Of a stretch of 64,000 bases of DNA, positions 43,122-51,668 are shown one piece after another. A model generated the notes under the pieces. The model worked only from the letters and a program-made list of their open reading frames with translations, had not been told where the DNA came from and did not search any database. The position numbers were made by a program, and so were the translations under genes. The first letter of the stretch is position 1; each line of letters starts with the position of its first letter. This stretch comes from Bdellovibrionia bacterium (lineage in GTDB: Bacteria; Bdellovibrionota; Bdellovibrionia; Bdellovibrionales; JAGQZY01). The stretch covers positions 319,758-383,757 of the forward strand of contig JAUICP010000003.1 of the NCBI GenBank assembly GCA_030427805.1. The letters run 5' to 3'.

Positions 43122-44335
43122 GGGCTCTCCAGGCGATCAGTCATTGCAAGGGCTAGAAAGTGTCTCCACGTCGAGTCAGTAATCAATGGATCGGGAATGC
43201 CCAAGGACTTCCAGTCGATTTGGTCTTTTTCTATGGTACCTAAGAGATTTAAGAACTCGCCGTGCTTTTTTTCTTGGTCTTCAGAAAACAACACGACCGA
43301 GTCCTGAACAGGGTTCTTTCTTTCGAGTTCTCGACTGTAAACGGGAATATTTTTATGGTTAGTCCAAAAACCGCGCGGAAATTGACTGAGTGAACCGACA
43401 CCCAAGCCTAAAATTCCAGGAGTTTTAGAGAAACTCGGGCCACTAATATCCAAACTTTGAAAGCCCTGACTGATCTGTTCTTGATGACGAGTCCAATATC
43501 CAAACCCTAATGCAACATACCCGAGCCGACTCAACTCTTGAATCCATTGAGTCTCTAAGTCAGCCACAAATTCAGGAGCAGGAATATCCGACTCCTTATA
43601 AAGCCTTTGATTCTCCTTGATCCATGGAACTTTAACAAAGTGATTCAAGGTCACCGCTTGAGGTCGATATTCTTCAATGAGTTTAAGGTTCGCCGTGAAG
43701 CTATCTTCCGTTTGAAAAGGAAGACCCAATAAAAATTCAAAATTAAGTCGATCAAAAGTATCTGAATCGAGACCTTTTAAAAACTCTTGGATCTCGATGG
43801 TGGAATTTCTTTGTATGCCTCCGAGAACCTTGGGGTTCGTGTCCAGAATGGCCAAACGAAATTGACTCAAACCGTAGTCCTTTAAAAAGTCGATGTACTC
43901 TTGATCCAGACATCTCCAATCTAACTCAATCAGAGTATCATCAAAGCGATGATCTCTTTCGATTTCTAAAATATGGAACAGTTTTTTAAAATTCTTAATC
44001 GAAAAAAAGTTTGGTGTTCCCCCTCCAACGACGAGACGAGAGACGTTTAATCGACTCACCCCTAATTGCTCAAGGAGACTCTCTTTTTCAAAGCTCAAGT
44101 ACTTAAGGTATTTTTCTTCCCAAGAATGGTCTCCGGTGATCGAGGTATTACAAGCACAAAAACTACACATTCTTTCGCAAAAAGGAATGTGAACATAAAG
44201 AGAATTTTCGACAAAGGCCCCGTCCAACTTTTCAAGAAGTTCGTCAAAGGAGACGTTCTTACTCTCGGCCAGGGAACTGGGGTATATCGAAAGGCGCCTT
44301 TTTGCTTTTTGATTCTCAATGATACTTGAAATCAT
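43118..44335 (-). CDS. hemN: Oxygen-independent coproporphyrinogen III oxidase, HemN-like
   Basis: A 405-residue radical-SAM protein. The cluster motif reads CERMCSFCACN near residue 53, the C-x3-C-x2-C-x-C pattern of HemN (not the HemW form, in which the last Cys is absent). GGGTPNFF and LIELDWRCLDQEY are the next conserved segments. It decarboxylates coproporphyrinogen III to protoporphyrinogen IX without oxygen. It is shorter than typical HemN (about 450), so part of the C-terminal domain is reduced. The gene starts two bases after hemE. Confidence 0.93.
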   Translation of the reverse strand: MISSIIENQKAKRRLSIYPSSLAESKNVSFDELLEKLDGAFVENSLYVHIPFCERMCSFCACNTSITGDHSWEEKYLKYLSFEKESLLEQLGVSRLNVSRLVVGGGTPNFFSIKNFKKLFHILEIERDHRFDDTLIELDWRCLDQEYIDFLKDYGLSQFRLAILDTNPKVLGGIQRNSTIEIQEFLKGLDSDTFDRLNFEFLLGLPFQTEDSFTANLKLIEEYRPQAVTLNHFVKVPWIKENQRLYKESDIPAPEFVADLETQWIQELSRLGYVALGFGYWTRHQEQISQGFQSLDISGPSFSKTPGILGLGVGSLSQFPRGFWTNHKNIPVYSRELERKNPVQDSVVLFSEDQEKKHGEFLNLLGTIEKDQIDWKSLGIPDPLITDSTWRHFLALAMTDRLESP

Positions 44336-44337
44336 AC

Positions 44338-45375
44338 TTATTTAAAGAACTCCCGCAATCTCTGCACGAAGTACCGAACATTTTCGTTAGGAGACTTGGG
44401 CAAAACCCCATGCCCCAGACCGGCGACCCAACCTTTTCTTTCTTGATCCGATAACTTTGCAATATGGGTAAAGAATCGCTCCACTTCAATCTTAAAAGCC
44501 TCATGCGGCAGAAACAAAAGTGTTTGGTCAAAATTTCCTTGGATAAATCCAGGTCTGTTTGCGTTTTCCAATTGCTTTTTAAGATCAAAACGGTGATCGA
44601 ATCCCACTCCCGCTAAATTGGATTCACGGGAAAATAGAGGATGTTCGTAGTGATCCTGGGTCGTTCCCTTCGAGTAATAGCCCAATCGCTTTGGAAAATT
44701 CTCAGCTATTTTTTCGATATGGGGGAGAACATGGCGCAGATAAAGGGCTGGTGATAATTCGCCGGCCGCCGTATCCATCACCATAACGACTTCTGCTCCC
44801 GCATCGAGCTGAAGTTTAATGTTTTCAATCAAAAATACGGTCATTATTTCGGCAAACTTCTCGTAGAGTTCGAAATATCTTTTACTTTCTATCAAATGAC
44901 CTTTGTGGGAACCGTCGACAGCGTAGGCAAAAAGAGTCCACGGGCCACCGACAAAACCAATGAGGGATTTATCTTCAGGCAGTCGTTCTCTGGTCTTTAT
45001 AACCGCTTCAGCTTGAAACTCCATGCCCTTAACGGCCGTTATTGGATCTTTGAGCTGGCTCATAGTTTCTGGTCGAAGTTGCCACTCTAAACTTGGCGCT
45101 GGATTGTAATCCAAACCCATTCCCAAACAATCCAGCGGAAACAACAGGTCACTAAAAAGTATTGAAATATCAAAGTCAAAGTCTTCGATGGGCCCTAAGG
45201 CAACTTCAGCTGCAATATCAGGCTTCTTACAGAGCTCGATGAAAGAATACTTTGCGCGCAGCTTTTGGTAGTGCTCGTGATAACGACCTGCTTGGCGCAT
45301 AAACCATACCGGCGGGGTCGCCTGTGGAATAGAGTGGATTGCATTTTCAAATCGCTTATTCGCTATCTTCATCAT
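44338..45375 (-). CDS. hemE: Uroporphyrinogen decarboxylase
   Basis: HemE removes four carboxyl groups from uroporphyrinogen III. The start is the ATG at 45375 or the next one at 45372 inside the end of the response regulator gene; AAGGTG lies upstream, and this gives 345-346 residues, the family length. Signature segments are PVWFMRQAGRY near the N terminus, ILFSDLLFPLDCLGMG, and GFVGGPWTLFAYAV. It overlaps the response regulator gene by about 20 bases. Confidence 0.96.
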   Translation of the reverse strand: MMKIANKRFENAIHSIPQATPPVWFMRQAGRYHEHYQKLRAKYSFIELCKKPDIAAEVALGPIEDFDFDISILFSDLLFPLDCLGMGLDYNPAPSLEWQLRPETMSQLKDPITAVKGMEFQAEAVIKTRERLPEDKSLIGFVGGPWTLFAYAVDGSHKGHLIESKRYFELYEKFAEIMTVFLIENIKLQLDAGAEVVMVMDTAAGELSPALYLRHVLPHIEKIAENFPKRLGYYSKGTTQDHYEHPLFSRESNLAGVGFDHRFDLKKQLENANRPGFIQGNFDQTLLFLPHEAFKIEVERFFTHIAKLSDQERKGWVAGLGHGVLPKSPNENVRYFVQRLREFFK

Positions 45376-46045
45376 ACTTAACACCTTGCCATTGATATCC
45401 GATACCACGAATAGAGCGAATAATGTCAGCCTGCTGATCGCCCAGTGCTTGTCGTAATCGGACAATTGAATTGTCTACAGTTCTCAAAGATGGAAACTGA
45501 TTCTCACCTAATATTTGATCCAAAATTTCTTCGCGACTGACCACCTTAGGAGAGTGATCAATCAAGAATTTTAGAAGTTCGAAATCTCGTTTAGAAAGAT
45601 ATTGCTTATCCTCACCTTGAAGCTGAACAGAAAGTTCCTCGAAATTGATCTCAACATTCTCTAGCGTCAATGTCCGTGGCGACCTCTTATGGGCTTTAAG
45701 AACGTGATCAACTCGCAACAGGAGTTCTTTAAAGTGAAATGGTTTGGGAATAAATTCTTCAGCTCCTAATTCAAAGCCTTCGAGTCTATTTTCGGCCGTA
45801 TTCATTGCCGTCATAAAAATAAATGGAATATCGAAATTATCCTTAATCCAATGGGCCAAATCTAGTCCCGTACCATCGGGTAAGCCTATGTCGAGTATGA
45901 GGAGATCAAAATTGGACTGATTAAGAAGATCTTTGGCATCAGCAACCGTTTTCTTCCAGTCGACAAGAAAAGAATTTTGCTCCAGTAAATCGACGAGCGC
46001 TTCACCGAGGGAGGGGTCATCTTCGACTAATAATACCCGAATCAT
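45356..46045 (-). CDS. OmpR-family response regulator in the heme operon
   Basis: A 229-residue regulator: receiver domain (1-118) with D9-D10, phospho-accepting D52, T79 and K101, and an OmpR/PhoB winged helix (about 128-225, with RDFELLKFL and VDNSIVRLRQALGD). It is encoded between hemE and its histidine kinase, overlapping the kinase stop by four bases. The probable target is the 11-bp-spaced TGTCACA repeat upstream of hemA, by family analogy. Confidence 0.95.
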   Translation of the reverse strand: MIRVLLVEDDPSLGEALVDLLEQNSFLVDWKKTVADAKDLLNQSNFDLLILDIGLPDGTGLDLAHWIKDNFDIPFIFMTAMNTAENRLEGFELGAEEFIPKPFHFKELLLRVDHVLKAHKRSPRTLTLENVEINFEELSVQLQGEDKQYLSKRDFELLKFLIDHSPKVVSREEILDQILGENQFPSLRTVDNSIVRLRQALGDQQADIIRSIRGIGYQWQGVKYDEDSE

Positions 46046-46929
46046 GAGCCTCCCTTCTGACCGAGCGATAACTTTGATACAAAGCCCCGTCCTCCGGGTT
46101 CAGAGTCAAACTGCAATCCTCCACCCATTTGCAAAGCTAGGTCTCGCGCGAGAAAAAGGCCAATTCCGCTTCCCTCGGATTTCTCCGAGTCCCACAACTG
46201 CTCTCCGAGTAGTTCCAGATTTCCTTCGAATCCCTTTCCCCGGTCGTAAAACTCAATGACTACTTTTCCGGCATCCTCACTGATCTCGACAAAAACTTTA
46301 TTCACTTGAGCATGCCTAACTGCATTTTGTACGAAATTTTTCATGATAATCTCTAGGGCTCGTCGATCGACATTGACCTTGGCCGAACCCTTGACCTCGA
46401 ACTCAATCTCGGGCCACTGAATTTTCAAACTCTCAATTATGTTTTCGAGATCAACTTCTTGTAGAAATAATTTATGGGCCCCCGGACGCGAAAACAGTAA
46501 TGAGTTTTCTAATTGCAACTCCAGTCGGACCGTATCTTGAATCAGTCTCCGCGCATCTTTATTAGTGTTAGGGTCATTGGCCGTTTTTGCCTCAAGTGAT
46601 TCGGCACGAAGCCTAAGGCTGGATATGGATGTCTTTAGATCGTGGGTGAAAGCCGCAAAAAATCGTTTCAGTCGAGTCGACCTCTTTCTCTCGAGAAAGA
46701 TATAGTAGAGAAGACCCATCCCTCCAGCAATCAGTAAGAAGAACAGAAAAGTTCCCTCTTGAATCAGCATGCGGTGCTGCCTGGCCACCTTGGCTTCTGG
46801 GTCACCGAGGATCTCAGTAATTCGATTTAATTGGTCCAAGCTAAAGATGAGCCACCAAGTTGCCAAAGACAAACTCGTTACAATCCAAAGGACGGCGGCT
46901 ACAATCTGCAGGTTTCTGCTAAACTTCAT
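46042..46929 (-). CDS. Sensor histidine kinase in the heme operon
   Basis: A 295-residue kinase: two TM segments (about 9-30 and 58-77) with only a 28-residue loop outside, the phosphorylated His96 in FTHDLKTS, N box NFVQNAVRHA, and the ATP-binding YDRGKGFEG and GSGIGLFLARDLALQMGGG motifs. The very short sensor loop means the signal is likely taken in the membrane or from a partner protein, as in intramembrane-sensing kinases. The start overlaps the end of hemL by 11 bases. Confidence 0.95.
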   Translation of the reverse strand: MKFSRNLQIVAAVLWIVTSLSLATWWLIFSLDQLNRITEILGDPEAKVARQHRMLIQEGTFLFFLLIAGGMGLLYYIFLERKRSTRLKRFFAAFTHDLKTSISSLRLRAESLEAKTANDPNTNKDARRLIQDTVRLELQLENSLLFSRPGAHKLFLQEVDLENIIESLKIQWPEIEFEVKGSAKVNVDRRALEIIMKNFVQNAVRHAQVNKVFVEISEDAGKVVIEFYDRGKGFEGNLELLGEQLWDSEKSEGSGIGLFLARDLALQMGGGLQFDSEPGGRGFVSKLSLGQKGGS

Positions 46930-48205
46930 AGACCTCTTCTACGGACTTTTTGATTATTTGCGTAGCTTCACTCAATATTTCAGGAGTATGGGCATGGGAC
47001 AGAAATCCAACTTCATAACCGCTTGGAGCTAAATAAAGTCCGTGGTCGAGACACTTGTGGAAGATTTTCTTAAATTGTTCTCCATGACCTTCTGGAATGT
47101 CTCCAAGGGACCTTGGAATATCCGCCTCTCCACCGTACATCCAAAAAAGTGATCCTTTTCGCAAAAGTCGAATGGGTAGTTTCTTTTCTTCAAAAAACGA
47201 ATTGAGATCCTCTTCGAATTCGCGACCTCGTCCGTCTATTGATTTAATCACTTTCTCCTTTTCAACTTTTTGGAGAGTGGCAAGTCCTGCCACCATTCCC
47301 ACTGGATTGGCACTGAGGGTTCCCGCTTGGTAAACCGGGCCACTCGGGGCAACCATATTCATAAGGTCTTCTCGTCCACCATAACAGCCAACGGGAAAGC
47401 CTCCACCTATTACCTTTCCGTAGGTGACTAGATCAGGAACAACTCCTAAATCTTCAGCCATACCGCCCATTTTGATTCTAAATCCCGAAATCACCTCATC
47501 AAAGAGAAGCAGAGATCCATTCTCTTTACACTTCTGAGCAATTGCCTGAATAAACTCTTTTTTCTGCTGAAGAAGTCCGAAGTTTGCTGGCAATGGCTCG
47601 AGTGCTACCATCGCAATCTCACTTCCGAATTCATCCATCAGCTTATTGAAGCTTTCTATATCATCTAGAGGGCACACTAAAGTATTCGAAGCTTGCTCTT
47701 GAGAAACTCCAGCAGAGTCACTCGCAGCCAAACCCGCCAATCCACTACCGGCCTTAACCAGCATCGAGTCTACATGACCGTGATAACACCCTTCGAATTT
47801 TAAAATTTTAGATCGACCTGTTGCTGCTCTCGCCAAACGAAGGGCACTCATCACAGCCTCTGTCCCCGAGTTAACGAATCGAAGTTTCTCAACCCAGGGA
47901 ATGCGGTGGGTAATCCACTCAGCCAATTCCAGTGAATAGGGCTCGCAAGCACCAAAGGTCCATGCTTTGTGAAAAATGCTACTCACAGCTTCAGCAACAT
48001 CCGGATCGCGGTGACCTAAAATGAGAGGGCCAAAGGACTGACAGAAATCAATATAGCGCTTACCTTCAACGCTGTATAAATAGGCCCCTTCAGCGCGTTC
48101 AAAAAACAGGGGTGAACCGCCTACAGACTTAAAGGCTCGTACCGGACTGTGGACTCCACCAGGTGCTACTTTTTGACTACGCTCAAATAATTCTTGAGAA
48201 TTCAT
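46919..48205 (-). CDS. hemL: Glutamate-1-semialdehyde 2,1-aminomutase
   Basis: HemL makes 5-aminolevulinate from glutamate 1-semialdehyde with PLP. This 428-residue protein shows PGGVHSPVRAFKSVGG at the N terminus, FVNSGTEAVMSALRLAR, FEGCYHGHVDSMLV, LLFDEVISGFR and the PLP lysine in YGKVIGGGFPVG. Together with hemA it shows that ALA is made by the C5 route. It overlaps the hemC-hemD stop by four bases. Confidence 0.97.
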   Translation of the reverse strand: MNSQELFERSQKVAPGGVHSPVRAFKSVGGSPLFFERAEGAYLYSVEGKRYIDFCQSFGPLILGHRDPDVAEAVSSIFHKAWTFGACEPYSLELAEWITHRIPWVEKLRFVNSGTEAVMSALRLARAATGRSKILKFEGCYHGHVDSMLVKAGSGLAGLAASDSAGVSQEQASNTLVCPLDDIESFNKLMDEFGSEIAMVALEPLPANFGLLQQKKEFIQAIAQKCKENGSLLLFDEVISGFRIKMGGMAEDLGVVPDLVTYGKVIGGGFPVGCYGGREDLMNMVAPSGPVYQAGTLSANPVGMVAGLATLQKVEKEKVIKSIDGRGREFEEDLNSFFEEKKLPIRLLRKGSLFWMYGGEADIPRSLGDIPEGHGEQFKKIFHKCLDHGLYLAPSGYEVGFLSHAHTPEILSEATQIIKKSVEEVYEV

Positions 48206-49713
48206 GAGTTTTTCTCCTCGCGTTGTTGAATATGCCTTAGCCAGTGCCCAAAACTCAAAAATGGGTAGGCTTTTATTCCTTGGCTCTGCAAATAATTATA
48301 GGTGGCCCCTGCTCCACAGGCGTGGACGACGTTCCCGGGGTCCTTGATCTTATGCTTTAGTGACTTATAAACCGAAATGCTCGGCCAATAAACATGGGTC
48401 ACCTCAGAGAGGTTGACTTCAATTGAGTTCGAAATCAATTCATAGGTAGCAATTGTCGTCGGAGCTTCGACACCATTGTGACTCAGTTTTATCCAGGCTG
48501 GTTTTAAACCGAGTATAAACTGAATATCTTCACTTTCTTGCTCTCCGAGGCTCTCGGCGCAACCACTGACCCAATGCCCTCTTTGGGCGAGCTTCTTCCA
48601 CGTCCGCAATCCAGCCGCCCAAATCAAGGAACGCTTATCAAGAGGCCACTCGTCTGGAAGTGCCGTTGATTTCGCAATCCAGACCTGCGCCACTCCAGAT
48701 TGAAAATTCTCTGGATAGGGAATTCTCAATCGGCTTCGCGTAAACAAAGACTTAAAGTCCTCTGGGTTTTGTGGCCACAGCCTGCTCAGGTCTGTGGGCA
48801 GTGGCATCTCTCCACTTGTTAAAATCTCTTCTTTGTCGAGAACTTCTCCATCATCGGTTTTACCTTTTAAGAAACGGACGACGCCATAGTCTCTCTGAAA
48901 CTGACTCACTCCAATTTTCTGATGGCAACCTCCGCCGAAAGATTTGAGAGTTTCTCTCTCCCATAGAACATCTTCATAGGTTTCAATACAGTGTATCTTT
49001 TTAAAGTAGGGGCCAAGCTCGGCCTCACGACTTTTTTTAATTTCTATGGCGAGTGCTCCCTGGGCAGCTGCCGCCGGGTTCAAGCATAATGGCAAAACCA
49101 TAAAGTGACATTCACTTAACACCTTTCGAATGTCTTTTTGTACCGGATGAAACTCCTCTTGATGGGCCGATAGAAGTCGATCCAAGGCCGCTTTTGCGAG
49201 CACCAATCCATCCGCATCCTTATTTTCCATGAATTTTTTTAAACGGGTAGGAATGTTTCCGCGAATATCACTAAACTCTAACTTCTCACACGGAAAGGGT
49301 AATAGCTCGGGCAAAAATGCTGACATGTTATAGATTCTACGTGGTGAAGATGTCAGAACATTCAACTGAGGTTTATCAAAAGATGACTTTTTAAAAAGAA
49401 AAAGGTCTCGCATATCTTCGCGCACTTGTGTGGCAATGATCATAGTTTCGGGACGCTCTTCGGTCGGCAAGTCCTTCCAAGAATGAACAATACAATCTGA
49501 ATTTTCAGCTAAAAGATCGTCGACAAAGTCTTCAGTAAAAACACCTTTTTCTGGCATTTTCCAAAGAGGATCATCGAGGTTTTGATCACCGAGACTCGAT
49601 TTAAATTGAAAATTGATTTCTAACTCAGGAAAGTGATTTTTTAGGGCATCACCGACTCTAAAAGCTTGAAGGCGAGCTAAATCACTTTTTCTAGAAGCTA
49701 TGTTAAGGCGCAT
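48202..49713 (-). CDS. hemC: Hydroxymethylbilane synthase fused to a HemD-like domain
   Basis: A 503-residue fusion. The N-terminal part (1-about 300) is HemC: IASRKSDLARLQAF, HSWKDLPTEE (77-86), TSSPRR, RGNIPTRL and the dipyrromethane-binding Cys263 in GGGCHQKIG. The rest (about 300-503) has the size and position of uroporphyrinogen-III synthase, with weak HemD-like features (VYWPSISVYKSLKHK, HACGAGATYNYLQSQG). HemD diverges fast, so the fused domain probably closes the ring to uroporphyrinogen III. The gene overlaps hemA by 16 bases and hemL by four. Confidence 0.93.
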   Translation of the reverse strand: MRLNIASRKSDLARLQAFRVGDALKNHFPELEINFQFKSSLGDQNLDDPLWKMPEKGVFTEDFVDDLLAENSDCIVHSWKDLPTEERPETMIIATQVREDMRDLFLFKKSSFDKPQLNVLTSSPRRIYNMSAFLPELLPFPCEKLEFSDIRGNIPTRLKKFMENKDADGLVLAKAALDRLLSAHQEEFHPVQKDIRKVLSECHFMVLPLCLNPAAAAQGALAIEIKKSREAELGPYFKKIHCIETYEDVLWERETLKSFGGGCHQKIGVSQFQRDYGVVRFLKGKTDDGEVLDKEEILTSGEMPLPTDLSRLWPQNPEDFKSLFTRSRLRIPYPENFQSGVAQVWIAKSTALPDEWPLDKRSLIWAAGLRTWKKLAQRGHWVSGCAESLGEQESEDIQFILGLKPAWIKLSHNGVEAPTTIATYELISNSIEVNLSEVTHVYWPSISVYKSLKHKIKDPGNVVHACGAGATYNYLQSQGIKAYPFLSFGHWLRHIQQREEKNS

Positions 49714-50606
49714 AAATCGTCCCAGCCAAAAGGTCTAAACTCAATCTCATTAGCACGTTTTGCCGTTAAGTTTAATATCTCTTTTTGCGCTTGGGCACGA
49801 TAAATTTTTTGTTTCTCTTTATTGGCGGATATTTTTGCAAATACCCCCTTCAAATCAATAACACTTACATTTTCAATTGCGATGGGATCCTCTTCGCACT
49901 CCCCTCTTAAATCGATAATTAGATCAAACTTTAAAGAGCGCGTATTCATCCAGGCCGCGATATCAGCTGAACTCAGGGGCGCAGCGATAACTAAAGCCAG
50001 GGACTCATCACGAATAGATTCTTTTTCGAGTAAAGACGAAAGCTCCAGACGAGGAAACTCATTGACCAGCCCTTGAACTTTTTCTGGCGATCGAGCGTGT
50101 ATCACGAGCTTTCCTTCAACCTTTGACAACCATGGAAGCATTTCTTGAACTAATTGTCCGGCACCAATGATGTGAATATTCTTTAAATCCTTAACTTCTC
50201 TACGAACAGCACTGCCGTAGGATTGAGAACCTCCACCGTGAAGGTGTTTTTTGCGAACGACTTTTGCGTCTTGGGACAACTGACGAAATAATTTGTTAAA
50301 GCGGCTCTTCCACAATGCCTCAGGTATTTCAAACTCACTCGAGGCCTGCTTAAATTGCCCAAAAACTTCAGTTTCACCGAACAAGGGTGAATGAAGACCA
50401 CTAATGACTTCAAGAATTCGTTGATAGGCAGGTGCGCCATGAAGAACTTCTACATCCTTATCCTCGGGCCACTCGAAAGACCAATCCTTCCAACCAATGG
50501 TTAAGGACCGCAAACAGGTCTTCATCACAAACCAAGGGTTTCCCTTTGGTTCAATAGCCGTTCCCGATGATTTTCTATGGATGAGCACAAGATCGTTTAT
50601 CAACAT
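49698..50606 (-). CDS. hemA: Glutamyl-tRNA reductase, short form
   Basis: HemA reduces glutamyl-tRNA to glutamate 1-semialdehyde. At 302 residues it is about 120 shorter than usual. The N-terminal catalytic part is compressed: KTCLRS (Cys31, Arg33) sits where STCNR is expected. The hinge motif ISGLHSPLFGETEVFGQFKQ is clear at about 68-87, and the NADPH fold begins IHIIGAGQLVQEM near 143. The C-terminal helical dimerisation domain is nearly absent. It leads the heme operon and overlaps the hemC fusion by 16 bases. Confidence 0.92.
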   Translation of the reverse strand: MLINDLVLIHRKSSGTAIEPKGNPWFVMKTCLRSLTIGWKDWSFEWPEDKDVEVLHGAPAYQRILEVISGLHSPLFGETEVFGQFKQASSEFEIPEALWKSRFNKLFRQLSQDAKVVRKKHLHGGGSQSYGSAVRREVKDLKNIHIIGAGQLVQEMLPWLSKVEGKLVIHARSPEKVQGLVNEFPRLELSSLLEKESIRDESLALVIAAPLSSADIAAWMNTRSLKFDLIIDLRGECEEDPIAIENVSVIDLKGVFAKISANKEKQKIYRAQAQKEILNLTAKRANEIEFRPFGWDDLCALT

Positions 50607-50638
50607 ACTTTCAACTTACTTTAGATTGAGTTTCAAAG

Positions 50639-50660
50639 TGTCACAGAACTGTCACAAGAA
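50639..50660. promoter_or_regulatory. Direct repeat, candidate operator of the heme operon
   Basis: TGTCACA occurs at 50639-50645 and 50650-50656, exactly 11 bp apart, 33 bases before the hemA start. Two direct heptamers spaced by one helical turn are the form of PhoB/OmpR-family sites (Pho box CTGTCAT-x4-CTGTCAT). The cognate regulator is likely the one encoded at 45356-46045. Confidence 0.5.
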
Positions 50661-50736
50661 CGGACTTTTCAGAAAAAGTAGGTAATTCAACGCGTTAGAA
50701 CTCAGGCTTTTCGGGGTTATTCCACCCGAATTGTCT

Positions 50737-50742
50737 TATAGT
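50737..50742 (+). promoter_or_regulatory. -10 box next to the ATG of the following gene
   Basis: TATAGT ends eight bases before the ATG at 50751, and no Shine-Dalgarno is present, suggesting a leaderless or near-leaderless message. The -35 region (GGGTTA) is poor. Confidence 0.4.
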
Positions 50743-50750
50743 GATACATT

Positions 50751-51668
50751 ATGAGGCATTGTCTATTGATTGTACTATTGTTTTTGCTGTCCGCTTGTGA
50801 CCAGGGTGGGAAGCGAATTGAAGTTCGCAAAGGGGGTGACCCTGCTGCGTCAAAGGCCCGAAACCTCGCTCTTGTCCAACAAAGCCAGATTTCCGAACAA
50901 ATCTTTCAGATTCAAAAAGCAAAACGTTACCTGAGCCTATTGCTCAACCCACCCAAAGAGGCCATTCAAATTCAGTGCTTGAGGATCACTCCCCTTTCGG
51001 AGTCCCTTTTAAGACTCCAGTACGACTGCTTGTTTGAAACCCAGTCCTTTTCGAGTCGAGAAAAAATATTTGCTCTCTTAAGTGGAGATGAACTTTTAGA
51101 TCTCAACGAAAAGAAATTAAACTCTGACAACCTCAAACTCTATTTGCGAAACTTAAGACAACCCGAAAAAAACTTTGCGGAATTCAGCGTTGACCGAAAG
51201 TGGGAAGTTCTTGAAGAAATCACAGAAGGCAACTCTCAATACGTAAGGCTCTATCACTCGTGGACCCTAGAGAGAAGTCGAAAGAACCCCCGCTTTTATC
51301 GCAATGAATATGCCATCCAACAAATGCTTGTCTTTCACATGGACACACAAACAAAGCGCCTCCTCAGCCTCGAACATCCAGTGCGTAGCGAAGCCCATTT
51401 CAATTTAGAAATTCGCGGAAACTCGCCGCAAAAAACCTATTCTGGAGTTCAGAGCATGACATCGACAGATCGCCTGCTCTTTAAAGGTCCCTGTTCGATG
51501 CCCGTTGGTGATTGGGAGTTCGAACTGAATATTGAACAAACCACCACTAAAAACAAAGGCCTACTCAGGGTGGGTGAAGCGCAAATTCAAGATCGCAAAA
51601 GCGGGAAAAGATGGTCCACTTTTAATGGTTGTTTTTCGAACTACTCCAGGGACTGGATTGATTTTTAA
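50751..51668 (+). CDS. Hypothetical lipoprotein
   Basis: A 305-residue lipoprotein (lipobox LSAC, Cys16). The mature part is beta-rich and charged with a few cysteines (IQCLR, YDCLF, GPCSM, NGCFS) that may pair. It is divergent from hemA and overlaps the start of the sirtuin gene by one base (TAATG), so the two are coupled. No family is recognised. Confidence 0.84.
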   Translation: MRHCLLIVLLFLLSACDQGGKRIEVRKGGDPAASKARNLALVQQSQISEQIFQIQKAKRYLSLLLNPPKEAIQIQCLRITPLSESLLRLQYDCLFETQSFSSREKIFALLSGDELLDLNEKKLNSDNLKLYLRNLRQPEKNFAEFSVDRKWEVLEEITEGNSQYVRLYHSWTLERSRKNPRFYRNEYAIQQMLVFHMDTQTKRLLSLEHPVRSEAHFNLEIRGNSPQKTYSGVQSMTSTDRLLFKGPCSMPVGDWEFELNIEQTTTKNKGLLRVGEAQIQDRKSGKRWSTFNGCFSNYSRDWIDF

